Notes: generated from the sequence alone by a model not told the origin. A stretch of 59,963 nucleotides of DNA from an uncultured Bradyrhizobium sp. (GCF_936943645.1 NZ_CAKZJO010000067.1:1-59963), one strand, 5' to 3'; positions 24,917 to 34,585 are shown, counted from the first letter of the stretch. Made by a program: numbers and translations.

Positions 24917-26212
24917 TCATTGCCCGAGCTGTTGAAGCACGGCGGACCACAGCGCGAGCGGCTCCCTGAGGCTTCCCGGCTCGGACGGCTTCTGGCGAAC
25001 GGCGGTGTGAACCATGATGAGCTTCGAGGCTGGATCAACCAGGATGATCTGACCGCGGATGCCGAGCAGGGCAAATCTGCGCTGCTCGCCCGGAAGGAGC
25101 CACACCTGGTAGCCATAGCCGAAATAGGGCGTGGCCACGCGCGGCGCGAGATGACCGTCGGCGGGTCTGACCGTCGTGGCATCGAGCAGCCACTGCCGGG
25201 GGATCAATTGACGGCCGTCCCAGGCGCCGTCGTTTGCGAGCAACCGGGCGAGGCGCGCGTAGTCGCGCAAGGTGGCGTTGAAGCAGCAAAAGGCGATCTC
25301 CTGCCCGCTCCCGTCGATCGCCCATGAGGCATCCGCTTCGGTACCGATCGCGCTCCAGATCCGGTCGTGGAGATAATCGGCGACCGGCGTGCCCGTGGCG
25401 GCGCGCAGCACCAGGCCGAGGATCTCGGTTTCGACGCTGGCATAGTGCCATCTGGTCCCCGCCGGGGCGGTGCGCGTGTTGAATTGCGCGACGATGGTCG
25501 CGGGATCCTTGGGCTCGTCGACGAACAGGGCCCGCCCCAGCCGGGCGATGTCATCGTGGCCGTCATAGACCTCCGAGAATTCGACGCCTGAAGACATGTT
25601 CAACAAGGCCCGGATGGACGTGTTGCCATATTCCGTTCCTGCAAGCGCGGGAACGTAAGTCGAGACGACCTCGTCGATCGACTTGATCCGTCCTTCCGAG
25701 ACCGCGATCCCGACCAGCATGCCGACCAGCGTCTTCGCCATGGACTGCGAGAGAAAGCGGTCGTGGTCGGTCCGCGCATATTGATAGTGCTCGTACAGGA
25801 TGGTGTCGTCCCTGGCGATCAGGAGCCCCGTCACCGGATTGCGCTTGAGGTAGTCCGCGATGCTCAGCCGTTCGTTGTCGAAGCTGTAGGCGATCGATGG
25901 CTCCGCCGCGCGCTTGAATTGCCAGGACGTCGCCGCGCGACCAACCGCACGCGAAGGGTAGAGCTCGCCGAAATGGGTGTACTGTCCGACCAGCTTGTCG
26001 AGCTGGGGGGCGCCTCCCCGCGTGCCGACCGGATAGCCCTGCGCCGCGCCGTAGAGCTCGGCATCGGGGCCGCCCTCCGAAAACACCGGTCCGGGCCCGG
26101 CGCTTCGGACGTCCTGCGCATACGCTGAGGAAGCCCAAACTGCGGCGGCAAGAATGACCGGCAGGGCAAGGCTGCGGCAGCCACCCGGCCTGTCGAGCGC
26201 TCCCCACTTCAT
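24917..26212 (-). CDS. Exported serine hydrolase, beta-lactamase class C fold
   Basis: A 431-residue protein with a signal peptide (about 1-27, ending AYA-QDV). The SxxK motif is SQSMAKT, with the nucleophile Ser near residue 160, and the YxS-type motif is HYASVETE. This matches 6-aminohexanoate-dimer hydrolases, esterases and EstB-like enzymes. A true beta-lactamase role is less likely because the third KTG-type motif is not evident. GAGGAG precedes ATG 26212, deciding against longer in-frame starts. It is divergent from the MFS transporter gene, which may handle a related compound. Confidence 0.82.
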   Translation of the reverse strand: MKWGALDRPGGCRSLALPVILAAAVWASSAYAQDVRSAGPGPVFSEGGPDAELYGAAQGYPVGTRGGAPQLDKLVGQYTHFGELYPSRAVGRAATSWQFKRAAEPSIAYSFDNERLSIADYLKRNPVTGLLIARDDTILYEHYQYARTDHDRFLSQSMAKTLVGMLVGIAVSEGRIKSIDEVVSTYVPALAGTEYGNTSIRALLNMSSGVEFSEVYDGHDDIARLGRALFVDEPKDPATIVAQFNTRTAPAGTRWHYASVETEILGLVLRAATGTPVADYLHDRIWSAIGTEADASWAIDGSGQEIAFCCFNATLRDYARLARLLANDGAWDGRQLIPRQWLLDATTVRPADGHLAPRVATPYFGYGYQVWLLPGEQRRFALLGIRGQIILVDPASKLIMVHTAVRQKPSEPGSLREPLALWSAVLQQLGQ

Positions 26213-26406
26213 TGGACTTGCTCCTCGCACCTTCGTGTGTGTGCGTGCAATCATGAGACAGCATTGCGCGCCGGTAACGGGAGCTATGCTATCATTGCGG
26301 ACGAGCGGTGTCAGCTTGCGGTGGCAACCCGCCTTGCTCCCGCCCGGCGGATCAGCCACCATCCCTCCCGCGCACCACCACAAAATCAAAAGCGCAGAGG
26401 AAACGC

Positions 26407-27627
26407 ATGAGCAAGGCATCACGCTTCGACTATGGCTGGGTCGTCGTCGCCGCGGGCGCGCTGATGACCTGCGTCGGGTTCGGCACGATGCTGTCGCTGG
26501 CCGTATTCCTGCAGCCGATTTCGGAAGCGATGGGCTGGTCGCGCGCCGGGGTATCGGCGGCGGCGACGCTGGATTTCCTCTGCATGGGATTTGCCGCGTT
26601 CCTGTGGGGCACGCTGTCGGACCGGTTCGGCACGCGCATCGTGGTGCTCGCGGGAAGCGTGCTGCTCGGGCTTGGTCTGGTCACCGCGAGCCAGGCGACG
26701 AGCCTGTGGCAGTTCCAGCTTTGCTTTGGCGTCTTGATCGGCATTGCCGCCGGCAGCTTCTACGCGCCGATGATGGCGCTCGCGAGCGCCTGGATCGAGA
26801 AGAACCGCAGCCTTGCGGTCGCACTGGTCTCCGCCGGCATGGGCGTCTCGCCGGTGACGATCGCGCCGACCGCGAGCTGGCTGATCACGGCCTATGACTG
26901 GCGCACCGCGATGCTCGTGATCGGCATCGCCGCATGGGCGCTGCTGATTCCCGCCTGCTTCCTGGTACGACCGGCGCCGGCAGCGGCAGGCGCCGCGACC
27001 GCGAACGCGGCACCAGAAGCCGAGCTGACCGTGGCGCAGGCGTTGCGCACGCCGCAATTCGTCGCGCTCGCCGCGGCGCATTTCGCCTGCTGTGCCGCGC
27101 ATTCCGGCCCGATCTTCCACATGGTGTCCTATGCGATGGTGTGCGGCATCGCCCCGCTCACGGCGGTGACGGTCTACAGCGTCGCCGGCGTCTCCGGCCT
27201 CGGCGGCCGCCTGCTGCTGGGCACGCTCGCCGATCGCATCGGCGCAAAGCCCGTGCTGGTCGGCGGCCTGTTCGTGCAGGCGATGTGCATCGCGACCTAT
27301 CTCGCGGTGGCGCAGCTCGGCGAATTCTACGCGCTCTCGGTCGTGTTCGGCCTCGCCTATGGCGGCGTGATGCCGCTCTATGCGGTGCTGGTGCGCGAGT
27401 TCTTCGGCGCGCGGATCATGGGCACCGTGTTCGGCGCGGTCTCGGCCTTTGCCAGCCTCGGCATGGCGCTCGGCCCGTGGGCCGGCGGGCTCGTGTTCGA
27501 CAATTTCCAGCGCTACACATGGCTGCACGTCGGCTCCTTCGCGATCGGGCTCGCGGCCGTCGCGGTGGCGCTGAGCTTTCCGACGAAGCGCAGGCCCTTG
27601 CTCGACCTTGGCCGCGCGGCGGCGTGA
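26407..27627 (+). CDS. MFS transporter
   Basis: A 406-residue protein with twelve predicted helices. The MFS loop 2-3 motif is LWGTLSDRFGTRIVV and its second-half copy is LLGTLADRIGAKPVL. The closest architecture is the monocarboxylate/oxalate-formate group (FDYGWVVVAAGALMTCVGFG start). AGAGGA stands before ATG 26407. The substrate is unknown, probably an organic anion. It is transcribed away from the serine hydrolase gene. Confidence 0.88.
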   Translation: MSKASRFDYGWVVVAAGALMTCVGFGTMLSLAVFLQPISEAMGWSRAGVSAAATLDFLCMGFAAFLWGTLSDRFGTRIVVLAGSVLLGLGLVTASQATSLWQFQLCFGVLIGIAAGSFYAPMMALASAWIEKNRSLAVALVSAGMGVSPVTIAPTASWLITAYDWRTAMLVIGIAAWALLIPACFLVRPAPAAAGAATANAAPEAELTVAQALRTPQFVALAAAHFACCAAHSGPIFHMVSYAMVCGIAPLTAVTVYSVAGVSGLGGRLLLGTLADRIGAKPVLVGGLFVQAMCIATYLAVAQLGEFYALSVVFGLAYGGVMPLYAVLVREFFGARIMGTVFGAVSAFASLGMALGPWAGGLVFDNFQRYTWLHVGSFAIGLAAVAVALSFPTKRRPLLDLGRAAA

Positions 27628-27653
27628 CGACCGGGCGGGCCGGCAGCCGGGCA

Positions 27654-28898
27654 TCACGGCACGGCCGCGCCGGTGACCGCGGCGGTGGGCGCCGTCTCGG
27701 GCGGCGCGCGACGCCCGTTCAGCAACACGCCGATGAAGGTGAAGCGCACCAGGAGTTGATAGCTCGCCAGCATCGGAACGAGCGCCGCGACGAGGATGAT
27801 CGTGAACTTCAACGGCCCGGGCCAGGCAAGCTGCGACACCGCGACCTGCAGCGCCATCACGATCGGCATGTGGATCAGATAGATCCAATAGGAGGCATCG
27901 GCGAGGTAACGCCTGATCGGGCTGAAGCCGGACATGAACCGGAGCGCGAGGCCGATGAAGGCGAAGGTCGAAATCCAGATCGCCGGCGCATACAGCACGG
28001 CGGCGACGAGCCTGAGCGTCTCGGCGCGGACCGGCGGCTTCGGCGCACCCGGCGCTGAGCTCATCACGCCTGACAGCACGAAGCTGGTCAGGATCAGCCC
28101 AAGCGCCAGCACGAGATTCCACAGCCAGCGCCGCTCCAGGATCCGCAGCAAGTCGATCTGCCGGTGCAGCAGCCAGCCGACGGCGAAAGCCGCGCCGAAG
28201 CCGATCCAGGCCTGCACGTTGGTGACGAACGATTGATCCGGCGTCCTCACGCCGACCGCGCCAACCCATCTCGGATCGAGGCTGAAGGCGATGCCGATCG
28301 GGATCGCGAGAACCAGCGGGGCCAACGGGCCTTGCATGATCCCCGCGAAGAGACGATCCAGCGCCGTTCGCAGAGCGCCTGACGCGTCGAGCCAAACGAC
28401 GAGGCTGCGCAGCAGAAGGGCGGCGGCATAGAGCTCCAGCAGCACGTAGAGAAACCAAAGATGGGCGAGCGGGAAATTCGGCAGCACCGGCCAGTTGCGC
28501 ATGCCGGCCGTCGGACCGCCATTCGGAAACTGTGATGCCCAATTCACGGCCAACGCCATGACCGGAAACACGATGGGCCAGAAGATCACCAGCGGCAGCC
28601 CAATGCGCTGCAATCGGTCCCTGACGAAGCCCCCAATCCCCCGGCGATGAAAGCTCATCCGGGCAAAGAAGCCCGCCATCAGGAAGAAGGTCGTCATCCG
28701 GAACACATGAATGGAGAAGGACAGGAAGCCCACGTAAAGGCTTGGATGGGTGTCCTGGATGAACCAGAACCGGGGCGAGACGGGTACGAACGACAACGCC
28801 GCGTGCAGGACGATGCCAAGCAGCAAGGCAAAGGCCCGGACCGCATCGAGGGCGTGCAATCGTTCGGACGCAGAATTGACGGCGATCGGAGGGGGCAT
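27654..28898 (-). CDS. Acyltransferase family 3 membrane protein (OpgC-like)
   Basis: A 414-residue protein with about ten membrane helices. It begins RLHALDAVRAFALLLGIVLHA, the family signature with the catalytic-type His, and contains FFLMAGFFARM and the late YWIYLIHMPIVMALQ block. This family O-acylates sugars or glucans at the inner membrane; OpgC/MdoC adds succinyl groups to osmoregulated periplasmic glucans. It follows the membrane-bound AraC regulator gene on the same strand after 78 bp and could be its target. Confidence 0.85.
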   Translation of the reverse strand: MPPPIAVNSASERLHALDAVRAFALLLGIVLHAALSFVPVSPRFWFIQDTHPSLYVGFLSFSIHVFRMTTFFLMAGFFARMSFHRRGIGGFVRDRLQRIGLPLVIFWPIVFPVMALAVNWASQFPNGGPTAGMRNWPVLPNFPLAHLWFLYVLLELYAAALLLRSLVVWLDASGALRTALDRLFAGIMQGPLAPLVLAIPIGIAFSLDPRWVGAVGVRTPDQSFVTNVQAWIGFGAAFAVGWLLHRQIDLLRILERRWLWNLVLALGLILTSFVLSGVMSSAPGAPKPPVRAETLRLVAAVLYAPAIWISTFAFIGLALRFMSGFSPIRRYLADASYWIYLIHMPIVMALQVAVSQLAWPGPLKFTIILVAALVPMLASYQLLVRFTFIGVLLNGRRAPPETAPTAAVTGAAVP

Positions 28899-28976
28899 GG
28901 TCAGGCTCGCTGATGAGGTCTCGCCTCACAGCCTGCCCAATCACGCCCGCGCCTTCTCGCCGAATCCGGAAATCGG

Positions 28977-30134
28977 CTAACCGATGTCCCGGCGCCACTG
29001 GCCGATTTCCTGGTCGCGCGCCGAGCCCGGCGCCGTTTGGACCAGGGCGTCGCGCCGAAATTCGCTCGGCGTCATGCCCGTCTCGGCCTTGAAGGCGCGG
29101 TTGAACGGACCGATCGACTGGAAGCCGGCATCCATCGCAATGGTCAGCACCGGCACCTCGCGCTGGGCCGGATCGGACAGCGCCGTCTTGGCATCTTCGA
29201 TGCGATAACGATTGAGGAAGGCATTGAAGTTGCGATAGCCGAGGCCTTCGTTGATCGCCTGCCTGAGCCGATACTCGGGAACGTCGAACCGCGCGGCGAG
29301 CGCCCCGATTGCAAGTCCTTCCTGCCGGTAGACCCGCTCGACGGTCATGACATGATCGAGCCGCCGGAGCAGGAGGGGATCGACCGCTACTCCGCCGGTC
29401 GTGGCACGATCGGCCCTTCGGGCCTGCGGGCTGATGTCACCTGGCGCAATCGCTGCCGTGGCGTCGTTGGCCGTGACGGCCGTCGGCATGCCAAAAGTCC
29501 CCACGCCGGCCAGCATGGCCACCACGAACAGGCAGAACGCGGTCGGAAAGCTCCCGGCGCCACCGGGGACGACGACGGGAATCGCCGCAAAGCCGGCACC
29601 GGCCACCACCGCAATGAGCCCGACATTGATCGCGAGCATCGCCAGCCGCAGCCGGCGTCGCTGCGCGACCAGATCGACGCGCCAGGTCTTGACGGTCTGG
29701 ACCGCGGCTGCGACCGCCAGTCCCAGAGTGACCAATGACAGAACCCGACCACCGGCCCCGGCCAAGGCAGGCCAGTTCGCCCAACCCAGTGTGAGCGCGA
29801 ATCCGAAGGCGACCATGGCAAGCCAGACCGCGCCGTGCCATCGCTTCAGCACGAAATCGTCGTCGAACGCCGCGCGCGCCCACAGCCAGAACACGGCGGG
29901 TTGCGCCGACAGGATCGGCAACACCCACCACCAGAACGCCTTGGGAAAGTATGGCGCGGTCGTGATGGCGTAGAACACGCCACCGGCCGACATGGCCATG
30001 CCCAACAACGTGTGCTGATCGGTGGCTCGACGCAGCAGCGCCACGATAATGATCAGCAGGAACACCCCGCTCACCGCGCCGCGCAGCCCGAGATCGACAG
30101 CCGTGAGCCCCATCGCGGTCACACCTTGTGCCAT
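28977..30134 (-). CDS. AraC-family regulator with N-terminal multi-helix membrane domain
   Basis: A 385-residue protein. Residues 1-225 contain about seven hydrophobic segments; residues 280-380 form an AraC double HTH (IGALAARFDVPEYRLRQAIN and LTIAMDAGFQSIGPFNRAFKAETGMTPSEFR). The regulator should therefore be held in the inner membrane, sensing a lipid, envelope or periplasmic signal. GAGGGGAAG lies just before ATG 30134. The acyltransferase gene follows it and is the likely target. Confidence 0.87.
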   Translation of the reverse strand: MAQGVTAMGLTAVDLGLRGAVSGVFLLIIIVALLRRATDQHTLLGMAMSAGGVFYAITTAPYFPKAFWWWVLPILSAQPAVFWLWARAAFDDDFVLKRWHGAVWLAMVAFGFALTLGWANWPALAGAGGRVLSLVTLGLAVAAAVQTVKTWRVDLVAQRRRLRLAMLAINVGLIAVVAGAGFAAIPVVVPGGAGSFPTAFCLFVVAMLAGVGTFGMPTAVTANDATAAIAPGDISPQARRADRATTGGVAVDPLLLRRLDHVMTVERVYRQEGLAIGALAARFDVPEYRLRQAINEGLGYRNFNAFLNRYRIEDAKTALSDPAQREVPVLTIAMDAGFQSIGPFNRAFKAETGMTPSEFRRDALVQTAPGSARDQEIGQWRRDIG

Positions 30135-30173
30135 GCACTTCCCCTCGAAGACGGCGGCCGATCCGAACCGGAT

Positions 30174-30635
30174 CTATGGCGTGTCATCAAGCTCGCGCTC
30201 CATGACGATCGTGCGTTCGTCACCATGGTAGCTGTCGCGCACCACCCTGAACCCGAGCCTGGCATAGAATATCTCCGCGGTGACCGAGGACGAGAGCGTC
30301 AAGGCCGGAATGTTTCGCTCGCGTGCGACACGCTCGACCTCCGCCATCAGCCGCTTGCCGATACCGCGGGCCTGGGCATCGGGTGCCACGAAGACGGTAC
30401 GGACGACGCTGCCATCGAGGCCTGCCGTTCCAACGATGCGGCTGCCGACGGCCGCAACGAAGACCGTGCGTTGCCCGATCAGCTGCCTGACTGAGTCCGG
30501 GCCAAAACTGCGCTCGATCCTTTCAATGATCGCGTCCGTGTAGTCCTTGGCATTGGTCTCGCGCAGCGCACGCACGATGACCTCACTGATGCCATCGGCG
30601 TCGTCTTCGCGCGCGGGCCGGATCGTGCACTCCAT
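30174..30635 (-). CDS. GNAT-family N-acetyltransferase
   Basis: A 153-residue single-domain acetyltransferase. The acetyl-CoA-binding motif A is VFVAPDAQARGIGKRLM and the C-terminal region has AEIFYARLGFRVV, typical of GNAT motif B. The substrate is unknown. The start at ATG 30635 (MECTIRPAREDD) fits the family's first strand; an in-frame ATG 63 bases upstream would add an unlikely tail. It ends 40 bp before the AraC gene start on the same strand. Confidence 0.82.
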   Translation of the reverse strand: MECTIRPAREDDADGISEVIVRALRETNAKDYTDAIIERIERSFGPDSVRQLIGQRTVFVAAVGSRIVGTAGLDGSVVRTVFVAPDAQARGIGKRLMAEVERVARERNIPALTLSSSVTAEIFYARLGFRVVRDSYHGDERTIVMERELDDTP

Positions 30636-30770
30636 GGATCGCTTGTCTGAAACCGCTGGAAGGACTGGAACCTTACCCTGCACCGCACGACCGACCATCG
30701 GCTTGTCGCGCGAGCAAGCCCAACGCTACCATTGGTAGCATATTCGTAGCAAGCCGACCGAGAGGACGCG

Positions 30771-31199
30771 ATGGACCAGCCGATCCGCGGCGATGCGAAG
30801 GCGCCGGCCATGCCGACGCCGCAGCAAGCGCCGATGAGCGAGATCATCGACGCCCTGGCCGGCGGACGGATCACCGCCACGCTGCTAACCGAGCTCTATC
30901 TCGCGCGTATCGAGGCCCATGACCGCAACGGGCCCGCGCTCAATTCGGTTCGCGCGCTCATTCCCGAGGCGCGCGCGATCGCGGGCGAGCGCGACGGCAT
31001 CAGGCCATCGGTGAAGCGGCCGCCGGCCGGCGTGCCGATTCTGCTCAAGGACAACATCGCCACCGCCGACAAGCAGCAGACCACGGCGGGCTCGCTGGCG
31101 CTGGAAGGGGCGCGCGCCTGGAGCGAGCACAAGCTGCTGCGGCTGGCGTATGCCTTCGAGCAGGCAACTCGCGCGCGCAAGCCGCCGCCGGAGCGCTGA
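30771..31199 (+). pseudogene. Amidase-family gene with internal in-frame deletion
   Basis: The 142-residue product begins as an amidase-signature enzyme: ELYLARIEAHDRNGPALNSV and GVPILLKDNIATAD, the latter with the first catalytic Lys. At about residue 113-116 (bases 31107-31118) it jumps to RAWSEHKLLRLAYAFEQATR, which is the C-terminal end of the same family. The roughly 350 residues between, including the cis-Ser and Ser nucleophile of the Ser-cisSer-Lys triad, are missing. The frame stays open, so a short inactive peptide may still be made. The upstream region is about 70 bp from the divergent GNAT gene. Confidence 0.8.
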
Positions 31200-31257
31200 G
31201 TCTTCCGGTCGAGCGACGCCCCCGCAGCGCGGCGGTCACAAGGGGGCTTGCTCACGG

Positions 31258-33036
31258 CTAAAGCCAAGGCTCCAGCTGCAGGTCGGTCTCCAGCCGAACG
31301 TTCGCGCCAGAGGCATCGGTATTCATGACCGGTTTGCCGTTGCGGTCGAACACGCGAACCTTGAGCTGCGAATTCGTCTTGTCGATCTCGAGACGCGCGA
31401 AATTGTCGTCCTGGGTAAAGCCCCATGATTTGTAGTGCATGCGCGTCTTGCCATCCTTGAGCGGAAACGCATCCCATTGCTCGCTCTGCCGGGAATCGTG
31501 CACATACCCGTTCGGGTCTCCGTCGGCGAACGGAAATGGCCAGTAGAACGCCGATGACGTGACCGAGAATGCCTTGAGGGGCAGGATCTTCTTCTTCTGG
31601 CCCTGATCCCGCTCGAACGTAATTTCGGCGACATTGGAGCAGTGAATGTCGCCGGACAGAAAGACGACGTTCTGAATGGATTCGTCGACGATGTGATCGA
31701 GCAGGTCCTTTCGCGTCTGCGGAAATGCCGGCCAGCTGTCGCTGTCGTCGCGATTGTTTCCGTTCACCTCGAACAGCAGGGCATCGAGACCTTTCTTCGC
31801 GCGGTCACCGATCCGTTCGTCCATCGCATTCGGAACGAATACGCTGGACGAGACGATGAATTTCGGGACGTTGGCGCGCTCCCTCTGCATCTGCGAAAGC
31901 CAGTCTTTCAGCCTGCGCATTTGTCCGGGATGATGCTCGTCGATGGTCGGATAGCCGAGCATGTAGTTGTCGCGGAGTCCGTGATCCAGCTGGCGGTCGC
32001 TGTTGTTCTTGTAGCGCTGCGTGCGCGTGTCGAGAACGAAGAACGGGTAGCCGCCGCAATCGAACTTGTAATACAGCAGGCGCCCCCATGTGCGCGGACT
32101 GTGGCTCCATTGGTAGTTCATGTAGGCAGTGACCGCGTAGTTGAACACCATGTGCTTGCCGGGATCGCCTTTCAGCCGGTCCTGGGTCCAGTTGTCCTCG
32201 ATCTCATGGTCGTCGAGGATCATGTAGGTGCTGGATCGCTGCAGCAGATTGCGCAGGTTCTGCGCCGAATAGGCCGTCGTATAGCGCTCCTGGAATTCGT
32301 CATAGCGCTCGGCGCGCAGGATCGGAACGAAGCGATTGAGCATGTCGGCATAGATCTGGTCGCCGCACATCACTGTGAAAGAGGCGGCCGGACCGATCGG
32401 ACTGTCCTTGAAGTGCTGGGACATCGGTCCGAAAATCTGGTCGGCCTCCTTGATCTTCCAAAGCAGCCCCGGATAGCGGCACGATCCGAGCAGGAAGGCG
32501 AGAGAGTCGGCGATCTGCCCCGACGGCGGGAAGGTGCGAAACGTCGCCTCGCATTTTGACCTGTCGAGCCTCAACAGATCGTTCTTGATGATGTTGATGT
32601 CCGGCAAGCTCGCGATGAGATCCAGATCCGAGGTCCGGGACGTGTTCGGCGTGGGATCGTCGACCGTGAGCACGCCGACGAGAACGGTGTACGCCGTATT
32701 CGGCGTGAGCGGCTTTGCCGCCACGTTCTTGTCGAGGGTTACCGCAACCGCAACTTCTTCCACGCTGTCGAGGTCGGTCGCGTCATAGTATCCGAGCTGG
32801 ACGTCCGAGCCGAGGACGAAGGTCCCCGTGCGGTCAAATTCCCGATTCAGCCGAAAGTACCAGGCGACATCGATCTTGTCGTTGTCCACGATCCCGATCA
32901 CGCCGACGGTGCGCCTGTTCTCGTCGAGCTGCGCCCTGTCATCCGCGGGGTCCGCGGCGCGGACCCAAATCCTGGCCGTCGTATCAGTGGTGTGACCGAC
33001 AATCGGTCCCAATCCCGGTTCGCGCAAACTGACCAT
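31258..33036 (-). CDS. PhoD-like metallophosphatase
   Basis: A 592-residue protein. The metal-binding motifs are present: CGDQIYADM (~225), LDDHEIEDNW (~275), LDTRTQRY (~325) and VFLSGDIHCSNVAE (~470). These match the PhoD/PhoD-like alkaline phosphatase superfamily, which uses Fe and Ca and cleaves phosphomono- or diesters. An N-terminal beta domain (about 1-170) precedes the catalytic domain. Unlike classical PhoD there is no Tat or Sec signal at the N-terminus (MVSLREPGLGP), so the enzyme appears cytoplasmic. Confidence 0.85.
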   Translation of the reverse strand: MVSLREPGLGPIVGHTTDTTARIWVRAADPADDRAQLDENRRTVGVIGIVDNDKIDVAWYFRLNREFDRTGTFVLGSDVQLGYYDATDLDSVEEVAVAVTLDKNVAAKPLTPNTAYTVLVGVLTVDDPTPNTSRTSDLDLIASLPDINIIKNDLLRLDRSKCEATFRTFPPSGQIADSLAFLLGSCRYPGLLWKIKEADQIFGPMSQHFKDSPIGPAASFTVMCGDQIYADMLNRFVPILRAERYDEFQERYTTAYSAQNLRNLLQRSSTYMILDDHEIEDNWTQDRLKGDPGKHMVFNYAVTAYMNYQWSHSPRTWGRLLYYKFDCGGYPFFVLDTRTQRYKNNSDRQLDHGLRDNYMLGYPTIDEHHPGQMRRLKDWLSQMQRERANVPKFIVSSSVFVPNAMDERIGDRAKKGLDALLFEVNGNNRDDSDSWPAFPQTRKDLLDHIVDESIQNVVFLSGDIHCSNVAEITFERDQGQKKKILPLKAFSVTSSAFYWPFPFADGDPNGYVHDSRQSEQWDAFPLKDGKTRMHYKSWGFTQDDNFARLEIDKTNSQLKVRVFDRNGKPVMNTDASGANVRLETDLQLEPWL

Positions 33037-33235
33037 GAAAATTCTCCCGTCCTGAAAACAATCAGTAGAGTTCAGAACGGACCGTAACGCAACTCAAACG
33101 TGTTTGGCCGGACAGGCATTTTGCGCGAGGCAGGATTTCCGCAGCGCAGGCGCGGAAATCTTGATCGAGCCCGACGAATGGGCCACCATCTGCCTGCCCC
33201 GTCGAACCGCAATCAAGAAGGGCACGGGAAGAGGC

Positions 33236-34390
33236 ATGAACAAGACCAGGGCAATCGGCCTCGTCGAGCGAGCGCGGTCTCTCGGCCCCCTGATCGCGCG
33301 CGAGGCGGACGAGATCGAGCGGACGCGGCGGCTGACGCCTGTCGTCGTGAACGGCCTGATCGAGAACGGGCTCTATCGTGCGCTGCTGCCACAGAGCCTC
33401 GGCGGCGCTGAAGCTCCGATCGAGATCTTCATGCAGATGCTGGAGGAGGTCGCCAAGGCGGACGCTTCGACCGCCTGGTGTCTCGGCCAGTGCACGGTCT
33501 GCGCGATGATCGCGGCGTCGCTTGATCACGAGACCGCGCAGGAGATCTTCAATACGGCGCCCGGCATCCTCGCCTGGGGCGCGATCGCGCATGAGGCCCG
33601 CGCGGTCGAGGGCGGCTATCGCGTCACGGCGCGCTGGGATTTCGCCTCGGGCTCGCGGCAAGCGAGCTGGCTGGGCGCGCATGTGCGCATCGTAGGCAGC
33701 GACGGCACGCCGCGGAAAAATGCCGACGGCTCGCCGGAGGTGCGCACCATCCTCTTTCCCGTCGCGAGCGCGACGCTGCACGACGTCTGGCAGGCGATTG
33801 GCCTTGCCGGCACCGGCACGGATTCCTACGAGGTGAGCGACCTCTTCGTTCCCGAACGCTTCACGGCCTTTCGCGACGTGACGGCCGCGCTGCGCGAGCC
33901 GGGACCGCTCTACAGGATCGGCACCGGCTCGACCTTCAGCCTCGGCTTTGCCGCAGTCTCGCTCGGCGTCGCGCGCGCCATGCTGGATGCGGCGATCGCA
34001 CTGGCACGCGCAAAGCATGCTTCGCTCGCAGCCAGTGCCATGCGCGACAACGCAGCGGTCCAGGGCCTGATCGGCCGCACCGAGGGCGACTTGCGGGCCG
34101 CACGCGCCTATCTCTATGCCACCGCGCAGGCGATGTGGCGCGAGCTGTCCGCGACCGGCGAGTTCGGCGCCGCGCATCGCAGCGCGGTCCGGCTGGCCGC
34201 GACCTGGACCATCCACCAATCGGCCAAGGTCGTCGACACCGCCTATCACATGGCGGGGGCAACGGCGGTGTTCCGCAAGCACCCGTTCGAGCGCCGCTTC
34301 CGCGACATTCACGCCATCGCCCAGCAGATCCAGGCGCGGGATACGCATTATGAAGACGTGGGGAAGGCGATCCTGACCGGGGACCACTAG
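33236..34390 (+). CDS. Acyl-CoA dehydrogenase-fold flavoprotein (HpaB/DszC-like)
   Basis: A 384-residue protein with acyl-CoA dehydrogenase topology: N-terminal helices (LPQSLGGAEAPIEIFMQMLEEVAKADAS), a central barrel (GYRVTARWDFASGS, QAIGLAGTGTDSYEVSDLFVP) and a C-terminal helical bundle (ARAYLYATAQAMW). The GTGTDSYEV segment is that of group D flavin monooxygenases such as DszC, HsaA and HpaB rather than true dehydrogenases. It would use reduced flavin from a partner reductase that is not encoded nearby. ATG 33236 is chosen over longer in-frame starts with no family match. Confidence 0.8.
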   Translation: MNKTRAIGLVERARSLGPLIAREADEIERTRRLTPVVVNGLIENGLYRALLPQSLGGAEAPIEIFMQMLEEVAKADASTAWCLGQCTVCAMIAASLDHETAQEIFNTAPGILAWGAIAHEARAVEGGYRVTARWDFASGSRQASWLGAHVRIVGSDGTPRKNADGSPEVRTILFPVASATLHDVWQAIGLAGTGTDSYEVSDLFVPERFTAFRDVTAALREPGPLYRIGTGSTFSLGFAAVSLGVARAMLDAAIALARAKHASLAASAMRDNAAVQGLIGRTEGDLRAARAYLYATAQAMWRELSATGEFGAAHRSAVRLAATWTIHQSAKVVDTAYHMAGATAVFRKHPFERRFRDIHAIAQQIQARDTHYEDVGKAILTGDH

Positions 34391-34585
34391 TCGCCGGCAG
34401 GCATGGCTGCGTCGTATTGCCTCTGCGTGCGACGAACAACCGGCCATCCATGCGCCCATTGCATCGAGTCATGCAAAAGCATGGGAGCGACTCCGTTGAA
34501 ACACGGAGGCGACTCCGGCCTTGTTGTTAAGCAATTTCTGGGACTTTTCTCCAAAGCAAGATTTGGAAATGCCTGGGAATTTTCG

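Noticed and set aside
24917..26212. Reading the serine hydrolase as an antibiotic-resistance beta-lactamase
   Set aside because: SxxK and YxS motifs are shared by many esterases and amide hydrolases; the KTG-type third motif is not evident and the length exceeds class C enzymes.
26419..28998. Very long minus-strand frame running over the MFS and acyltransferase genes
   Set aside because: It is in a shifted frame relative to the acyltransferase and antisense to the transporter; both real genes have family motifs in other frames.
33104..33235. N-terminal extension of the acyl-CoA-dehydrogenase-fold protein
   Set aside because: The added 44 residues show no family similarity, and ATG 33236 starts at the expected first helix.
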